Assembly: GCF_903642285.1 (NCBI RefSeq)
Contig: NZ_CAHJWJ010000030.1
Span: 1 to 36,946 of the forward strand
Direction: 5' to 3'
Length of the DNA stretch: 36,946 nucleotides
Origin: Sphingomonas bacterium
GTDB lineage: Bacteria; Pseudomonadota; Alphaproteobacteria; Sphingomonadales; Sphingomonadaceae
The translations under genes were made by a program, and so were the position numbers. Positions 22,952 to 31,510 of this stretch are shown here, piece by piece. The notes below the pieces were generated by a model that was given only the letters and a program-made list of their open reading frames with translations, ran no database searches and was not told the origin of the DNA. The first letter of the stretch is position 1. Every line of letters begins with the position of its first letter.

Positions 22952-23527
22952 TCAGATGACGTCGAGGACTAACCCAAGATCGCGCGCCTCGTCCGCGCCG
23001 ATATACCAGTTGGCGGGCGCTTTCTCGTGCAGTTCCTCGAACGTCACGCGACTGCCGGCGATCAGGTCGCGGAACCCCTCTTCCTCGATGTCGATCGACT
23101 GCTCGATCTCATGCAGCGTCGCCTGGATCGACGCCACGCACATCCGCAGGGGGCCGCTGAGATTGATGGTCTTCGTGATCTGGCGCTCGTGCAGCATCAG
23201 CCGCGTGCCCCGCGTCAGAATGCGCTTGTCGACCGGGAAGGCGGACATGAACGTCGCGCCGGCGGAATAGACCGCGACCTTACCGAGGAACAATGTCTCG
23301 CGCTGGGTATAGTCGCGCAGCAACCGCACATCGTCCGCCATCGCCCGCGCGACCTCGGGGTCGCCGCCAAGCGTGGTGATCGAAAACACGATCGCGCCGT
23401 CTGTGGGCACGTCGGCGAGCTGCTGCTTGAAGGCCGCGTACATCTGGTCGTTCACCTGCCCCGACAGCTGAACGTGCGGCTGCGCGAGGAGCGGGTAGTT
23501 GCGGGCGTTGTTGGCGGCGTCGGTCAT
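22952..23527 (-). CDS. ClpP-like serine protease (S14 fold)
   Basis: The start is taken at the ATG at 23527 (MTDAANNARNYPLLAQPHVQ), giving 191 residues. The ClpP/crotonase fold is seen in LSGQVNDQMYAAFKQQL, FSITTLGGDPEVARAMADDV and VAVYSAGATFMSAFP (nucleophile S88), followed by RLMLHERQ (catalytic H113). It differs clearly from housekeeping ClpP, and no ClpX or ClpA gene is near. It lies between hicA and sdhB. It may be a regulator-independent or specialised protease; the substrate is unknown. Confidence 0.82.
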   Translation of the reverse strand: MTDAANNARNYPLLAQPHVQLSGQVNDQMYAAFKQQLADVPTDGAIVFSITTLGGDPEVARAMADDVRLLRDYTQRETLFLGKVAVYSAGATFMSAFPVDKRILTRGTRLMLHERQITKTINLSGPLRMCVASIQATLHEIEQSIDIEEEGFRDLIAGSRVTFEELHEKAPANWYIGADEARDLGLVLDVI

Positions 23528-23568
23528 GGGGCGGGGCAACGGTTTGGCTGGCGGGGGGTTCCAGACAT

Positions 23569-23766
23569 TCAGAACGCCGGCTTGATCCCGGCCTGTTTCA
23601 GCGTGCCGTTCGCCGTGAACCTGTTTCGCGTGCCGGCATCGACGGTGAAGTGCAGGCCGCTGATCGGGCTGAACCAGATTTCGTGATCGCCTTTGCCGTT
23701 GCGGACGAAGCGGCATCCGTTGTCGAGCAAGATGCGCTTCAAGTCTCGCCCATAACTGCTGCCCAT
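23569..23766 (-). CDS. hicA: HicA-type mRNA interferase toxin
   Basis: The 65-residue protein has the double-stranded-RNA-binding-like HicA fold: YGRDLKRILLDNGCRFVRNG, then KGDHEIWFSP with the catalytic histidine H28, and RNRFTANGTLKQAGI at the end. The ATG at 23766 shares one base with the hicB stop (TGATG); a TTG three bases earlier is less likely. HicA cleaves mRNA until bound by HicB. Here the antitoxin gene comes first, the reverse of the classical hicAB order but common. Confidence 0.87.
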   Translation of the reverse strand: MGSSYGRDLKRILLDNGCRFVRNGKGDHEIWFSPISGLHFTVDAGTRNRFTANGTLKQAGIKPAF

Positions 23767-24011
23767 CAAGCCGCGACCGGTACGGTGCTTTCATGGAAGG
23801 CCACAAGCCGCAATGAATGGGGGCCTCGTCGCCGCTCTATCGGCAACGCATCGGCATTGTCGGCGATCAGTTCCGGCATAACCGCGACGGCACGGTCGCG
23901 GAGTTGCTCCAAAGTCTCGCCTTCCGTCACGAGCCCCGGTACGTCGCAATCGAGCGTATACCAGACCCGCGTTTCCGGATCATAGGCGGCGTGAAGCGTC
24001 CAGAGTGTCAT
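23766..24011 (-). CDS. hicB: HicB-like antitoxin (DUF1902 type)
   Basis: The 81-residue protein begins MTLWTLHAAYDPETRVWYTL and continues DCDVPGLVTEGETLEQLRDR, the partial RNase-H-like fold of HicB/DUF1902 proteins. It lacks the C-terminal ribbon-helix-helix or HTH DNA-binding part of longer HicB proteins, so it may not autoregulate by itself. It overlaps hicA by one base and is divergent from the Phd gene, with 108 bases between. Confidence 0.83.
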   Translation of the reverse strand: MTLWTLHAAYDPETRVWYTLDCDVPGLVTEGETLEQLRDRAVAVMPELIADNADALPIERRRGPHSLRLVAFHESTVPVAA

Positions 24012-24084
24012 GCTGCTTCCCTCACGTCCATGTAACGCCGGGCATGCCGGAACGCCATCCGCATCGAGAAGATATCAGCGTAGA

Positions 24085-24113
24085 TTGATCAGCCCTATTC
24101 AAGGTGCTATCAA
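24085..24113 (+). promoter_or_regulatory. Probable promoter/operator of the Phd-RelE pair
   Basis: TTGATC (24085-24090) and TATCAA (24108-24113) are spaced by 17 bases, ideal for a housekeeping promoter. The two boxes are also near-mirror images (TTGAT/ATCAA), so the site could double as operator for the Phd antitoxin. Transcription would start close to the ATG at 24120, leaving almost no leader. Confidence 0.4.
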
Positions 24114-24119
24114 CCGGTC

Positions 24120-24368
24120 ATGATTGAAACCATCAACGCCGGCGCAAGTGTGAGCATCAGCGACCTCAAGAAGAACCCGACCGCCGTCATTGTGGCAGCG
24201 GGCGGATCTCCCGTGGCCGTCCTCAACCGCAATAGGCCCGCGGCGTATCTCGTTCCCGCCGCGGCGTGGGAGGAATTGCTGGACCGGCTTGACGATATGG
24301 AACTGGCCAACATCGTCCGCGCGCGCGCAGGCGAAGTCGGCATACCGGTCGATATTGCCGACCTATAA
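24120..24368 (+). CDS. Phd/YefM-family antitoxin
   Basis: The 82-residue protein has the Phd/YefM N-terminal DNA-binding fold (INAGASVSISDLKKNPTAVI, VAVLNRNRPAAYLVPAAAWE) and an acidic helical C-terminus (LDDMELANIVRARAGE) that should wrap the toxin. It represses its own promoter in known family members. Its stop overlaps the RelE start by 14 bases. It lies on the plus strand between hicB and the convergent sdhA. Confidence 0.88.
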   Translation: MIETINAGASVSISDLKKNPTAVIVAAGGSPVAVLNRNRPAAYLVPAAAWEELLDRLDDMELANIVRARAGEVGIPVDIADL

Positions 24369-24645
24369 TCTCGAATTTCTTCCCAGCGCGCGGAAGGAAT
24401 GGGACAAGCTTGCCCCTTCGATCCGCGAACAATTCGTGAAGAAGCTACGCGAGCGCCTTAGCGCGCCGCATATATCATCTGCCAAGCTCAGCGACATGCC
24501 GGGCTGCTACAAGATCAAGCTGCGTGCCGCTGGATACCGACTGATCTACCGCGTCGACGATGGCCGAGTGACGGTGATTGTCGTGGCCGTCGGCAGGCGC
24601 GATCGTAACCTCGTCTATAAGCTGGCGGCGGGGCGGATCGACTGA
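24355..24645 (+). CDS. RelE/ParE-family toxin
   Basis: The 96-residue product has the RelE fold: YNLEFLPSARKEWDKLAPSI, LRERLSAPHISSAKLSDMPG, CYKIKLRAAGYRLIYRV and VVAVGRRDRNLVY. Residues R and K of CYKIKLR and RLIYRV are those used by RelE ribonucleases on ribosome-bound mRNA. There is no ATG or GTG at the right place; TTG at 24355, inside the antitoxin gene, gives the proper N-terminus. The weak start would keep toxin below antitoxin. It is convergent with sdhA. Confidence 0.86.
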   Translation: MPTYNLEFLPSARKEWDKLAPSIREQFVKKLRERLSAPHISSAKLSDMPGCYKIKLRAAGYRLIYRVDDGRVTVIVVAVGRRDRNLVYKLAAGRID

Positions 24646-24656
24646 TCCACCCCGCC
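24627..24656. terminator. Bidirectional hairpin between relE and sdhA
   Basis: GGCGGGG-C-GGATC (24627-24639) pairs with GATCC-A-CCCCGCC (24644-24656) across a 4-base loop, with one mismatch. The RelE stop overlaps the loop and right arm, and the sdhA stop lies a few bases beyond. It suits two convergent transcripts. Confidence 0.6.
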
Positions 24657-24663
24657 GGTCTTC

Positions 24664-26466
24664 TCAATACACCCGCTTCTTCGGCTTGATATATTCCGCA
24701 TCGTCGGTGAGCGTGTAATCATGCACCGGCCGGTAATCGATCGCGGTCGCGCCGCCGACGCCGCCCCAGCCCGTGAAGGTCGCGATGGTGTGCTTCATCC
24801 AGCCTGCGTCGTCGCGGTCTGGATGATCCTCGTTGACATGCGCGCCGCGGCTTTCCTTGCGGTTGGCGGCGCTGTCGATCGTCACCTTCGCCTGTGCGAT
24901 CAGGTTGTCGAGTTCGAGCGTCTCGACCAGGTCGGTGTTCCAGATGAGGCTCCGGTCGACGATGCCGATGTCCGCCATCCGGCCATAGGTCGCGGCGATC
25001 TTCTCCTGACCTTCGGTCAGCAGCGCGTTGTCGCGGAACACCGCGCAATGCTTCTGCATCGTGCGCTGCATCTCCAGGCGAACCTCGGCGGTCGGCGACG
25101 ATCCGCTCGCATGGCGGAATTTGTCGAGACGGCCGATCGCCAGTTCTTCCGAACCCTTGGGCAGCGGCGCGTGGCTGGTGCCGGGCTTCAGCGTATCCTT
25201 GATCCTGAGTCCCGTCGCGCGGCCGAAGACGACCAGATCGATCAGGCTGTTCGACCCCAGCCGGTTGGCACCGTGGACCGAAACGCACGCCGCCTCGCCG
25301 ACCGCGAACAGGCCGGGGACGACGCTGTCGGGATCGCCGTCCTTCAGGCGGACGACCTCGCCGTGATAATTGGTCGGGATGCCGCCCATATTGTAATGCA
25401 CCGTCGGCGTCACCGGCAGCGGCTGGCGCGTCAGGTCGACACCGGCGAAGATCTTGCCGGTCTCGGTGATGCCGGGCAGCCGTTCGGCCAGGACCTTGGG
25501 ATCGATGTGGTCGAGATGCAGCCAGATATGGTCGCCATTCTTGCCGACGCCGCGACCCTCGCGCATTTCCAGCGCCATCGACCGCGACACGACGTCGCGC
25601 GACGCGAGGTCCTTCGCGGACGGAGCATAGCGTTCCATGAAGCGCTCGCCCTCGCTGTTGGTCAGATACCCGCCCTCGCCGCGCGCGCCCTCGGTGATGA
25701 GGACGCCAGCGCCGTAGATGCCGGTCGGATGGAACTGGACGAACTCCATGTCCTGCAGCGGTAGCCCGGCGCGCAGCACCATGGCATTGCCGTCGCCGGT
25801 GCAGGTATGCGCCGAGGTCGCCGAGAAATAACAGCGGCCATAGCCGCCGGTCGCCAGCACGACCTGATGCGCGCGGAAGCGGTGAATGCTGCCGTCTTCC
25901 ATACATAACGCGATCACGCCGCGGCAGACGCCGTCTTCCATGATGAGATCGAGCGCGAAATATTCGACGTAGAAATCGGCGTCGTATTTCAGGCTCTGCT
26001 GGTACAGCGAATGGAGCATCGCGTGGCCGGTACGATCGGCGGCAGCGCAGGTGCGCTGGACCGGCGGCCCCTCCCCCATATTCTGCATATGGCCCCCGAA
26101 CGGCCGCTGGTAGATCGTGCCGTCGTCGTTGCGGCTGAACGGGACGCCGGCATGTTCCAGCTCGATCACCGCGGCGGGTGCCTCGCGCACCATATATTCG
26201 ATCGCGTCCTGGTCGCCGAGCCAGTCCGACCCCTTGACGGTGTCATACATGTGCCACGACCAGTGATCGGGCGAATTGTTGCCGAGGCTGGCGGCAATAC
26301 CGCCCTGCGCCGCCACGGTATGCGAGCGGGTCGGAAACACCTTGGTGATGCAGGCAGTCTTCAGCCCGCTTTCGGCAATACCCATCGTCGCGCGCAGGCC
26401 GGAGCCGCCCGCGCCGACGACGACCGCGTCATAGGTATGATCGATGATCTTGTAAGCGGCAGTCAT
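24664..26466 (-). CDS. sdhA: Succinate dehydrogenase flavoprotein subunit
   Basis: SdhA oxidises succinate to fumarate. The 600 residues carry the FAD loop [33 protein letters not shown] with the histidine that binds FAD covalently, [25 protein letters not shown] around the active site (split here into [11 protein letters not shown] and [10 protein letters not shown] in my reading), and [20 protein letters not shown] near the C-terminal third. The ATG at 26466 shares one base with the sdhD stop (TGATG). It is followed by a convergent toxin gene rather than by sdhB. Confidence 0.97.
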   Translation of the reverse strand: MTAAYKIIDHTYDAVVVGAGGSGLRATMGIAESGLKTACITKVFPTRSHTVAAQGGIAASLGNNSPDHWSWHMYDTVKGSDWLGDQDAIEYMVREAPAAVIELEHAGVPFSRNDDGTIYQRPFGGHMQNMGEGPPVQRTCAAADRTGHAMLHSLYQQSLKYDADFYVEYFALDLIMEDGVCRGVIALCMEDGSIHRFRAHQVVLATGGYGRCYFSATSAHTCTGDGNAMVLRAGLPLQDMEFVQFHPTGIYGAGVLITEGARGEGGYLTNSEGERFMERYAPSAKDLASRDVVSRSMALEMREGRGVGKNGDHIWLHLDHIDPKVLAERLPGITETGKIFAGVDLTRQPLPVTPTVHYNMGGIPTNYHGEVVRLKDGDPDSVVPGLFAVGEAACVSVHGANRLGSNSLIDLVVFGRATGLRIKDTLKPGTSHAPLPKGSEELAIGRLDKFRHASGSSPTAEVRLEMQRTMQKHCAVFRDNALLTEGQEKIAATYGRMADIGIVDRSLIWNTDLVETLELDNLIAQAKVTIDSAANRKESRGAHVNEDHPDRDDAGWMKHTIATFTGWGGVGGATAIDYRPVHDYTLTDDAEYIKPKKRVY

Positions 26467-26849
26467 CAGACGGAAGCTCCCAGCGCGACCTTCAGGATCG
26501 CAAAAAGGGCGGTGGCGACGCACGCGACGATGAACAGGTTCAACGCCACCATGGCGACGACGCGGGTCTCGTTGTGCTGATAGTCTTCGATCACGACCTG
26601 CAGGCCGAGCCGCGCATGGTAGAAGACCGACAGCACGAGCAGCGCCATCGGCACCGCCGCCCAGCCATTGGCGAGCCAGGCGTGCACCCCGGCGAAGTCG
26701 TACGACCCCATGCGAGCGATCGAGATCATCAACCAGGCCATCAGCAGCAGATTGCTGCCGGCCGTCAGCCGCTGATGCCACCAATGGCCCGTGCCCTCAT
26801 GGGCGCTGCCAAGCCCGCGCACCCGTCCGAGTTCGGTTCCGCCGCGCAT
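26466..26849 (-). CDS. sdhD: Succinate dehydrogenase membrane anchor subunit
   Basis: The 127-residue protein has three predicted membrane helices ([55 protein letters not shown]). [20 protein letters not shown] is the signature with the haem-ligand histidine and the quinone-site residues. With SdhC it holds haem b and reduces ubiquinone. The ATG at 26849 shares one base with the sdhC stop. Confidence 0.94.
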   Translation of the reverse strand: MRGGTELGRVRGLGSAHEGTGHWWHQRLTAGSNLLLMAWLMISIARMGSYDFAGVHAWLANGWAAVPMALLVLSVFYHARLGLQVVIEDYQHNETRVVAMVALNLFIVACVATALFAILKVALGASV

Positions 26850-27271
26850 CACTTCATCCCCAGATAGAGCCAGAACAGGACGGTCATCGCGATCGAGAAC
26901 ACGAACGTCAGATAGGATCCGATCCGGTTGATCTTCAGTTCGTAGCCGGCACCCATATCGAGCACGAGATGTCGCACCCCGTTCGCCATGTGCTGGAACA
27001 GCGACAGCGTCAGGCCGATGCCGATGACGTAACCGATGATGTTGAGATGCCCGGACGCGGTCGTGAAGACGTTCGCGAACGTCGCATAGCTGTCTGCGCC
27101 ACCCGCGATGGCGGCGAGCCACCATACCAGCAGGATAATGCCGACGGTGCCCATCCCGCTGCCGGTCACGCGGTGGAGGATGGAAACGGTCATGTTCACG
27201 CGCCATTTCCAGATGCCCAGATGCGGGCTTACGGGGCGCGTGCCCGGGCGGGCGGGAGATCGGGTGGCCAA
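26849..27271 (-). CDS. sdhC: Succinate dehydrogenase cytochrome b556 subunit
   Basis: The start is a TTG at 27271 with GAGGA about eight bases upstream. It gives ATRSPARPGTRPVSPHLGIW at the N-terminus, the usual family beginning. SILHRVTGSGMG is the conserved quinone-site region, and SLFQHMANGVRHLVLDMG carries the haem histidine. Three membrane helices are predicted, over 140 residues. The 195 bases between this gene and nagZ should hold the sdh promoter, but I could not assign convincing boxes. Confidence 0.94.
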   Translation of the reverse strand: MATRSPARPGTRPVSPHLGIWKWRVNMTVSILHRVTGSGMGTVGIILLVWWLAAIAGGADSYATFANVFTTASGHLNIIGYVIGIGLTLSLFQHMANGVRHLVLDMGAGYELKINRIGSYLTFVFSIAMTVLFWLYLGMK

Positions 27272-27466
27272 AGGGCGGGTCCTCGAACGACGAAGGGAAT
27301 GTGACCGGTCTATTAGGTGCGCATCCCCGTCACCGCAATGGCCGCGACGGAGCCAAGTGGCGCGTACGGCATCGGTTGTTAATCGCCGACGCTTTGATCC
27401 CCCTGCCGCGAATTGGTTTGCCATGCGTAGCCGAAGTGCGGGCAAATCGACGCGTTGGCGACAGCG

Positions 27467-28468
27467 CTAGACCAGCGCCAGCAACGCGTCCCGCATCGCG
27501 ACCAATTCCGCGAAATCGCCCTGCGCCGCCGCGCGCCCTGCCATCGCCCGGTCAAGCCGCGCGCGCGAAGCGGGGGCGATCTCCTCCAGCCGATCGGCGA
27601 TCGCGACCATCTCGTCCATCCGCGCCCAGCAATCCAGCACGACATCGCACCCGGCAGCGATCGCCCCCGCCGCCTTGTCCGCCGCGGTCCCGGACAATGC
27701 CTTCATATCGATATCGTCCGTCATCAACAGTCCGTCGAACCCGATAGTCCCGCGGATCACCTGTTCGATCACGACGGGCGACAGCGTCGCGGGGCGGTCG
27801 GCGTCCCATGCCTCGTAGACGATATGCGAGGTCATTCCCATCGGCGCCTGGTTCAGCGTACGGAACGGTTCGATGTCGATCGCAAGCGCCGCTTCGTCCG
27901 CGGTAACCGTCGGCAAAGCATGGTGCGAATCGACCGGCGTCCGACCGTGCCCAGGCATATGCTTGACGACGCCCACGATCCCGGCCGCGGCCAGCCCGCC
28001 CAGCATCGCCCGGCCGAGCGCCGCGACACGCATCGGATCGCGGCCGAATGCGCGGCTTGTGATTGCGGCCGTCGTGTCGGGCCGCGCGACGTCCAGCAAC
28101 GGCGCGCAATTCACGGTAACACCCACCTCCGCCAGAATCATCCCAAGCGCCTGACCGTTGGCGCGCGACGCCTGGATCGCGGACATCGGCGCGATGTCGT
28201 AGAGCCGGTCGAAGGCCGGACCAGCCGGAAAAGCCGGCCATTCGGGCGGTTTCATCCGTGCGACCGGCCCGCCCTCCTGATCGATCAGGATCGCCAGATC
28301 CTCACGGCCCGCCAGCGCACGCAGGCTGTCGGTCAGCGAACGCAGCTGCGCGCGGTCGACGATGTTGCGGCCGAACAGGATATAGCCCGAGGGTTCGACG
28401 TCCGCGAAGAAAGCGGCTTCGTCGGGAGTTAGGACGGGACCGGACAGGCCGAAAATCACGGGCTTCAT
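27467..28468 (-). CDS. nagZ: Beta-N-acetylhexosaminidase (NagZ)
   Basis: NagZ removes GlcNAc from anhydromuropeptides in the cytoplasm during cell-wall recycling. The 333-residue GH3 enzyme has LAILIDQEGGPVARM, VVKHMPGHGRTPVDSHHALP near 167-186 (the mobile loop with the acid/base histidine) and GLLMTDDIDMKAL with the nucleophile aspartate pair near 251. The ATG at 28468 is taken. It follows a SPOR-domain gene and a REPIN-like element; argS, SPOR, nagZ is a usual order in sphingomonads. Confidence 0.95.
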   Translation of the reverse strand: MKPVIFGLSGPVLTPDEAAFFADVEPSGYILFGRNIVDRAQLRSLTDSLRALAGREDLAILIDQEGGPVARMKPPEWPAFPAGPAFDRLYDIAPMSAIQASRANGQALGMILAEVGVTVNCAPLLDVARPDTTAAITSRAFGRDPMRVAALGRAMLGGLAAAGIVGVVKHMPGHGRTPVDSHHALPTVTADEAALAIDIEPFRTLNQAPMGMTSHIVYEAWDADRPATLSPVVIEQVIRGTIGFDGLLMTDDIDMKALSGTAADKAAGAIAAGCDVVLDCWARMDEMVAIADRLEEIAPASRARLDRAMAGRAAAQGDFAELVAMRDALLALV

Positions 28469-28519
28469 GCGCTAGCGTTTACGTTATCCGCGCGCGCATG
28501 CCACCCCAGGCTATGCCGC

Positions 28520-28622
28520 CACCCCGGCGAAGGCCGGGGCCCAGCTACGGCGCATTGCGTTGGAGAGCGTCGGACGCGCCAACGCAAACCGTGGCAACTG
28601 GGCCCCGGCCTTCGCCGGGGTG
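28520..28622. repeat. REPIN-like element with perfect 25-base inverted arms
   Basis: The arm 28520-28544 is repeated exactly in inverted orientation at 28598-28622, and is the same sequence as in the element at 22001-22102. The insert differs and has its own inverted repeat GCGTTGG/CCAACGC. It lies between the SPOR gene stop and the nagZ start. Confidence 0.88.
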
Positions 28623-28670
28623 AGGCGAGTAGACGATGCAAGTTACCCGCCTCCGCAGTGGAAACGCCGC

Positions 28671-29399
28671 TCAACTCGCGACGAAGCAGCTTTCCCCCGC
28701 CACGCGCAGCCGGCCGCAGATATCCGCCGCCTGGTTCGCGCTGCCCGCGTTCACGCGCAGCCGGTAGAGCGTCCGTCCGCCGATCGAGACGGGCTGCACC
28801 GCCTTGCCCAGCGGCGCGATATACGCGAACCGCTTGGTGAAGGTCGTCCAGGCTGCGTCCGCCACCGCTTCGCTCGGATATGCGCCGAGCTGCACCAGCG
28901 AACCACCCGCCGCCGCCCCGGCCGCGCCCAAGCGCGAGACGGTGACCGGTGCTGCGGCGACCAGCTTGCCGCCGGGGCCGGGGACTTGTGCCACTGCGTT
29001 ATGACCCACCGGCGCGGTCGACTTCGGGGCGGCATGCGCACCCTTCATACCCTTCACCGGTGCCTCGGGCACCGCCTTCAGGTCGATCGCGCCATTGCCG
29101 GCACCCTTGCCCGCGCTCGTCGCGATCGCGCTGTCGCCCTCGCCCTCGACCTTCAGGCCGCCCGGATCGCCCGGCTTGACCTTGTAGTCGCCTTCCTGCG
29201 CGGCGATCAGCTGGCCGTCGGGACCGGTCGGGCGATGCTGCAGCTTGAAGATGCCGAACACGATCGCAGCAAGGACCGCCAGCCCGACCGCGACCAGCGC
29301 GATCACGCGGCCCAGCCCGGGACCGACATGCTCGTCCGGCTCGACGGTTTCCAGCCACGGCAGGCGATCTTCCTCGCGCAAGTCCATGTCGTCCGTCAT
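28671..29399 (-). CDS. SPOR-domain membrane protein
   Basis: The 242-residue protein has a short cytoplasmic N-terminus (MTDDMDLREEDRLPWLE) and one membrane helix (VIALVAVGLAVLAAIVFGIF, about 31-50). A long alanine/glycine/proline linker and a C-terminal SPOR domain follow (LVQLGAYPSEAVADAAW to YRLRVNAGSANQAADICGRL). SPOR domains bind denuded septal peptidoglycan, so a division role like FtsN or DedD is likely. The ATG at 29399 overlaps the argS stop (TGATG). Confidence 0.88.
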   Translation of the reverse strand: MTDDMDLREEDRLPWLETVEPDEHVGPGLGRVIALVAVGLAVLAAIVFGIFKLQHRPTGPDGQLIAAQEGDYKVKPGDPGGLKVEGEGDSAIATSAGKGAGNGAIDLKAVPEAPVKGMKGAHAAPKSTAPVGHNAVAQVPGPGGKLVAAAPVTVSRLGAAGAAAGGSLVQLGAYPSEAVADAAWTTFTKRFAYIAPLGKAVQPVSIGGRTLYRLRVNAGSANQAADICGRLRVAGESCFVAS

Positions 29400-31126
29400 C
29401 AATTCATCTCCGATACCGCTTCGACGCCCATGATCGACAGCCCGTTACGAATAATCTGTCCGACCCCCGCCGCCAAGGCGAGACGCGCGCGCGTGGCTTC
29501 CGCGTCGTCGACCATGAGAAAACGCCGGTCGGGCCGGTCGTTACCGACGTTCCACAACGCATGGAACGCAGCGGCCAAGTCATAGAGATAGAATGCTATT
29601 CTATGCGGTTCGCGGGTGTTCGCCGCGGTCTCCACCGTGCGCGGAAACTGCGCCGCCAGCTTCACCAGCGCCAGCTCTTCCGTATCAAGCCGGGACAGGT
29701 CGGCCGTCCCCTCCGCGATACCCGCCTCCACCGCGCGCCGGTGCAGCGACGCGATCCGGGCATGCGCGTAGTTGACGTAGAAGACCGGATTGTCCTTCGA
29801 CGCCTCGACGACCTTCGCGAAGTCGAAGTCCATCTGCGCGTCCGACCGCCGGGTCAGCATCGTGAAGCGGACGACATCCTTGCCGACTTCGCGCACCACG
29901 TCCGCCAGCGTCACGAAATTGCCGGCGCGCTTCGACATCTTGACCGGTTCGCCGCCGCGCAACAGCCGGACCATCTGCACCAGCTTCACGTCGAACCGCG
30001 TCCGTCCCTCGGTCAGCGCCGCGACCGCGGCGGTGATCCGCTTGACGGTGCCGGCATGGTCCGCGCCCCAGATGTCGATCAGCTGATCCGCGCCTTGCGC
30101 CTTCTGGAAATGATAGGCGAGATCGGCCCCGAAATAGGTCCAGCTGCCGTTCGATTTGCGGATCGGCCGGTCCTGGTCGTCGCCGAACCGGGTCGAGCGG
30201 AACAGCGGCAGCACGACCGGCTCCCAATCCTCCGGCGTCTCGCCCTTGGGCGCTTCCAGCACGCCGTCATAAATCAGATCACGCGCGCGCAGCACCGCCT
30301 CCGCGGCTTCGGGCTTGCCCGCCGCCTGCAACGCGGCCTCCGATGCGAAGACATCGTGATGGACCCCAAGCAGCACCAGATCCGCTTTGATGAGCGTCAT
30401 CATCGCAGCAACGGCGCGCGTGCGGAACAGCACCAGCCAGTCGGCCTCCGGCGCGGTCGCGTAACGGTCGCCGAATTCCTCCGCCAACGCCGCCCCTACC
30501 GGAACCAGATAGTCGCCCGGATACAACCCCTCGGGCACCGCACCGACCGCCTCGCCCAGCGCCTCTCGGTAGCGCAGGTGGACCGAGCGGGCGAGCACAT
30601 CGACCTGCCCGCCCGCATCGTTGATATAGTATTCCCGCGTCACGTCGTAGCCGGTGAACGCGAGCAGATTGGCGAGCGCATCGCCGACCACCGCGCCGCG
30701 GCAATGCCCCATGTGCATCGGCCCAGTCGGATTGGTGGAGACATATTCGATGTTCACCGTCGTCCCCGCGCCGGTGTCCGAGCGCCCGTAATCCGCTCCG
30801 GCCGCGGTGATCGCCGCGATCTCGTCGCGCCAGATGGCGTCGACGAGGCGAAGGTTTATGAACCCCGGCCCCGCGACCGCGACCGCCGCGACGCCGTTCA
30901 CCTTGCGCAGTTCGGCGGCGAGCGCATCGGCCAGCGCGCGCGGGCTGGTCTTCGCGGGCTTTGCCAGCACCATCGCGGCGTTGGTCGCGAGATCGCCGTG
31001 CGTCGTGTCGCGCGGCGGCTCGACCGTCACGCCGCGGCGATCCAGCCCCTCCGGCAGGACACCGGCCAGGGTCAGATCATCGAGCGCGGCATCGAGATAA
31101 TCGGCGAAACGGGTATAGAGCGTCAT
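29399..31126 (-). CDS. argS: Arginyl-tRNA synthetase
   Basis: It charges tRNA-Arg. The 575-residue class I enzyme starts at 31126 (MTLYTRFADYLDAALDDLTL). The N-terminal additional domain is followed by STNPTGPMHMGHCRGAVVG with the HIGH motif as HMGH, and VKMSKRAGNFVTLADVV is the KMSKS equivalent. The C-terminal anticodon-binding domain ends ISIMGVEAVSEMN-like; the DALR pattern is seen in AANTREPHRIAFYLYDLA. An open frame before 31126 has no coding character. Confidence 0.96.
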   Translation of the reverse strand: MTLYTRFADYLDAALDDLTLAGVLPEGLDRRGVTVEPPRDTTHGDLATNAAMVLAKPAKTSPRALADALAAELRKVNGVAAVAVAGPGFINLRLVDAIWRDEIAAITAAGADYGRSDTGAGTTVNIEYVSTNPTGPMHMGHCRGAVVGDALANLLAFTGYDVTREYYINDAGGQVDVLARSVHLRYREALGEAVGAVPEGLYPGDYLVPVGAALAEEFGDRYATAPEADWLVLFRTRAVAAMMTLIKADLVLLGVHHDVFASEAALQAAGKPEAAEAVLRARDLIYDGVLEAPKGETPEDWEPVVLPLFRSTRFGDDQDRPIRKSNGSWTYFGADLAYHFQKAQGADQLIDIWGADHAGTVKRITAAVAALTEGRTRFDVKLVQMVRLLRGGEPVKMSKRAGNFVTLADVVREVGKDVVRFTMLTRRSDAQMDFDFAKVVEASKDNPVFYVNYAHARIASLHRRAVEAGIAEGTADLSRLDTEELALVKLAAQFPRTVETAANTREPHRIAFYLYDLAAAFHALWNVGNDRPDRRFLMVDDAEATRARLALAAGVGQIIRNGLSIMGVEAVSEMN

Positions 31127-31219
31127 ACCCGCGCGCTTACGGGCACCCGGTGCGCATCGCAATGCCGGCCGATCCGTGCTTTGTTCGAACCGCGACTCAG
31201 CCGCGCGAGGTAGCCACGC

Positions 31220-31411
31220 ATGTTCGTCGATTTTAACAACGCTTGGCCGCCGCCCGAACCCTGGCAGCCCAAACGGCCGCCCCGTCGCGTCACGAAGCGT
31301 CAGGAGCGGATGATCGGCTGGATCGTCGGGCTGAACTTGCTGATGCTGCTGGTCGGACCGTTCGCCGGCGCGACGATATTCGATGCCATCTTCGCGCTGG
31401 TGCGGGGCTGA
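31220..31411 (+). CDS. Small single-pass membrane protein, 63 residues
   Basis: The ATG at 31220 has GAGGTAG six bases upstream. After a proline-rich and basic N-terminus (PPPEPWQPKRPPRRVTKRQE) comes one hydrophobic helix (MIGWIVGLNLLMLLVGPFAG) and a short tail. Positive residues before the helix suggest the N-terminus stays inside. It is divergent from argS. The function is unknown, but codon use and ribosome-binding site support a real gene. Confidence 0.7.
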   Translation: MFVDFNNAWPPPEPWQPKRPPRRVTKRQERMIGWIVGLNLLMLLVGPFAGATIFDAIFALVRG

Positions 31412-31429
31412 CGCCACCGCGGATATGTT

Positions 31430-31502
31430 CTCCTGCGAAAGCAGGAGCCCCGCGTTACCGGGGGCGACGCCCGTTACCCCCGATTTCTGCGTTCGCAGGA
31501 AA
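31430..31502. repeat. Paired hairpin element, relative of the one at 14790-14855
   Basis: CTCCTGC (31430-31436, loop GAAA) pairs with 31441-31447, and TTTCTGC (31484-31490, loop GTTC) with 31495-31502, including one G-T pair. Both share the CTGC/GCAGG core. GGGCG/CGCCC lies between. The element separates the convergent small membrane protein and DUF1501 genes and may serve as terminator for both. Confidence 0.68.
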
Positions 31503-31510
31503 ACACCGGA

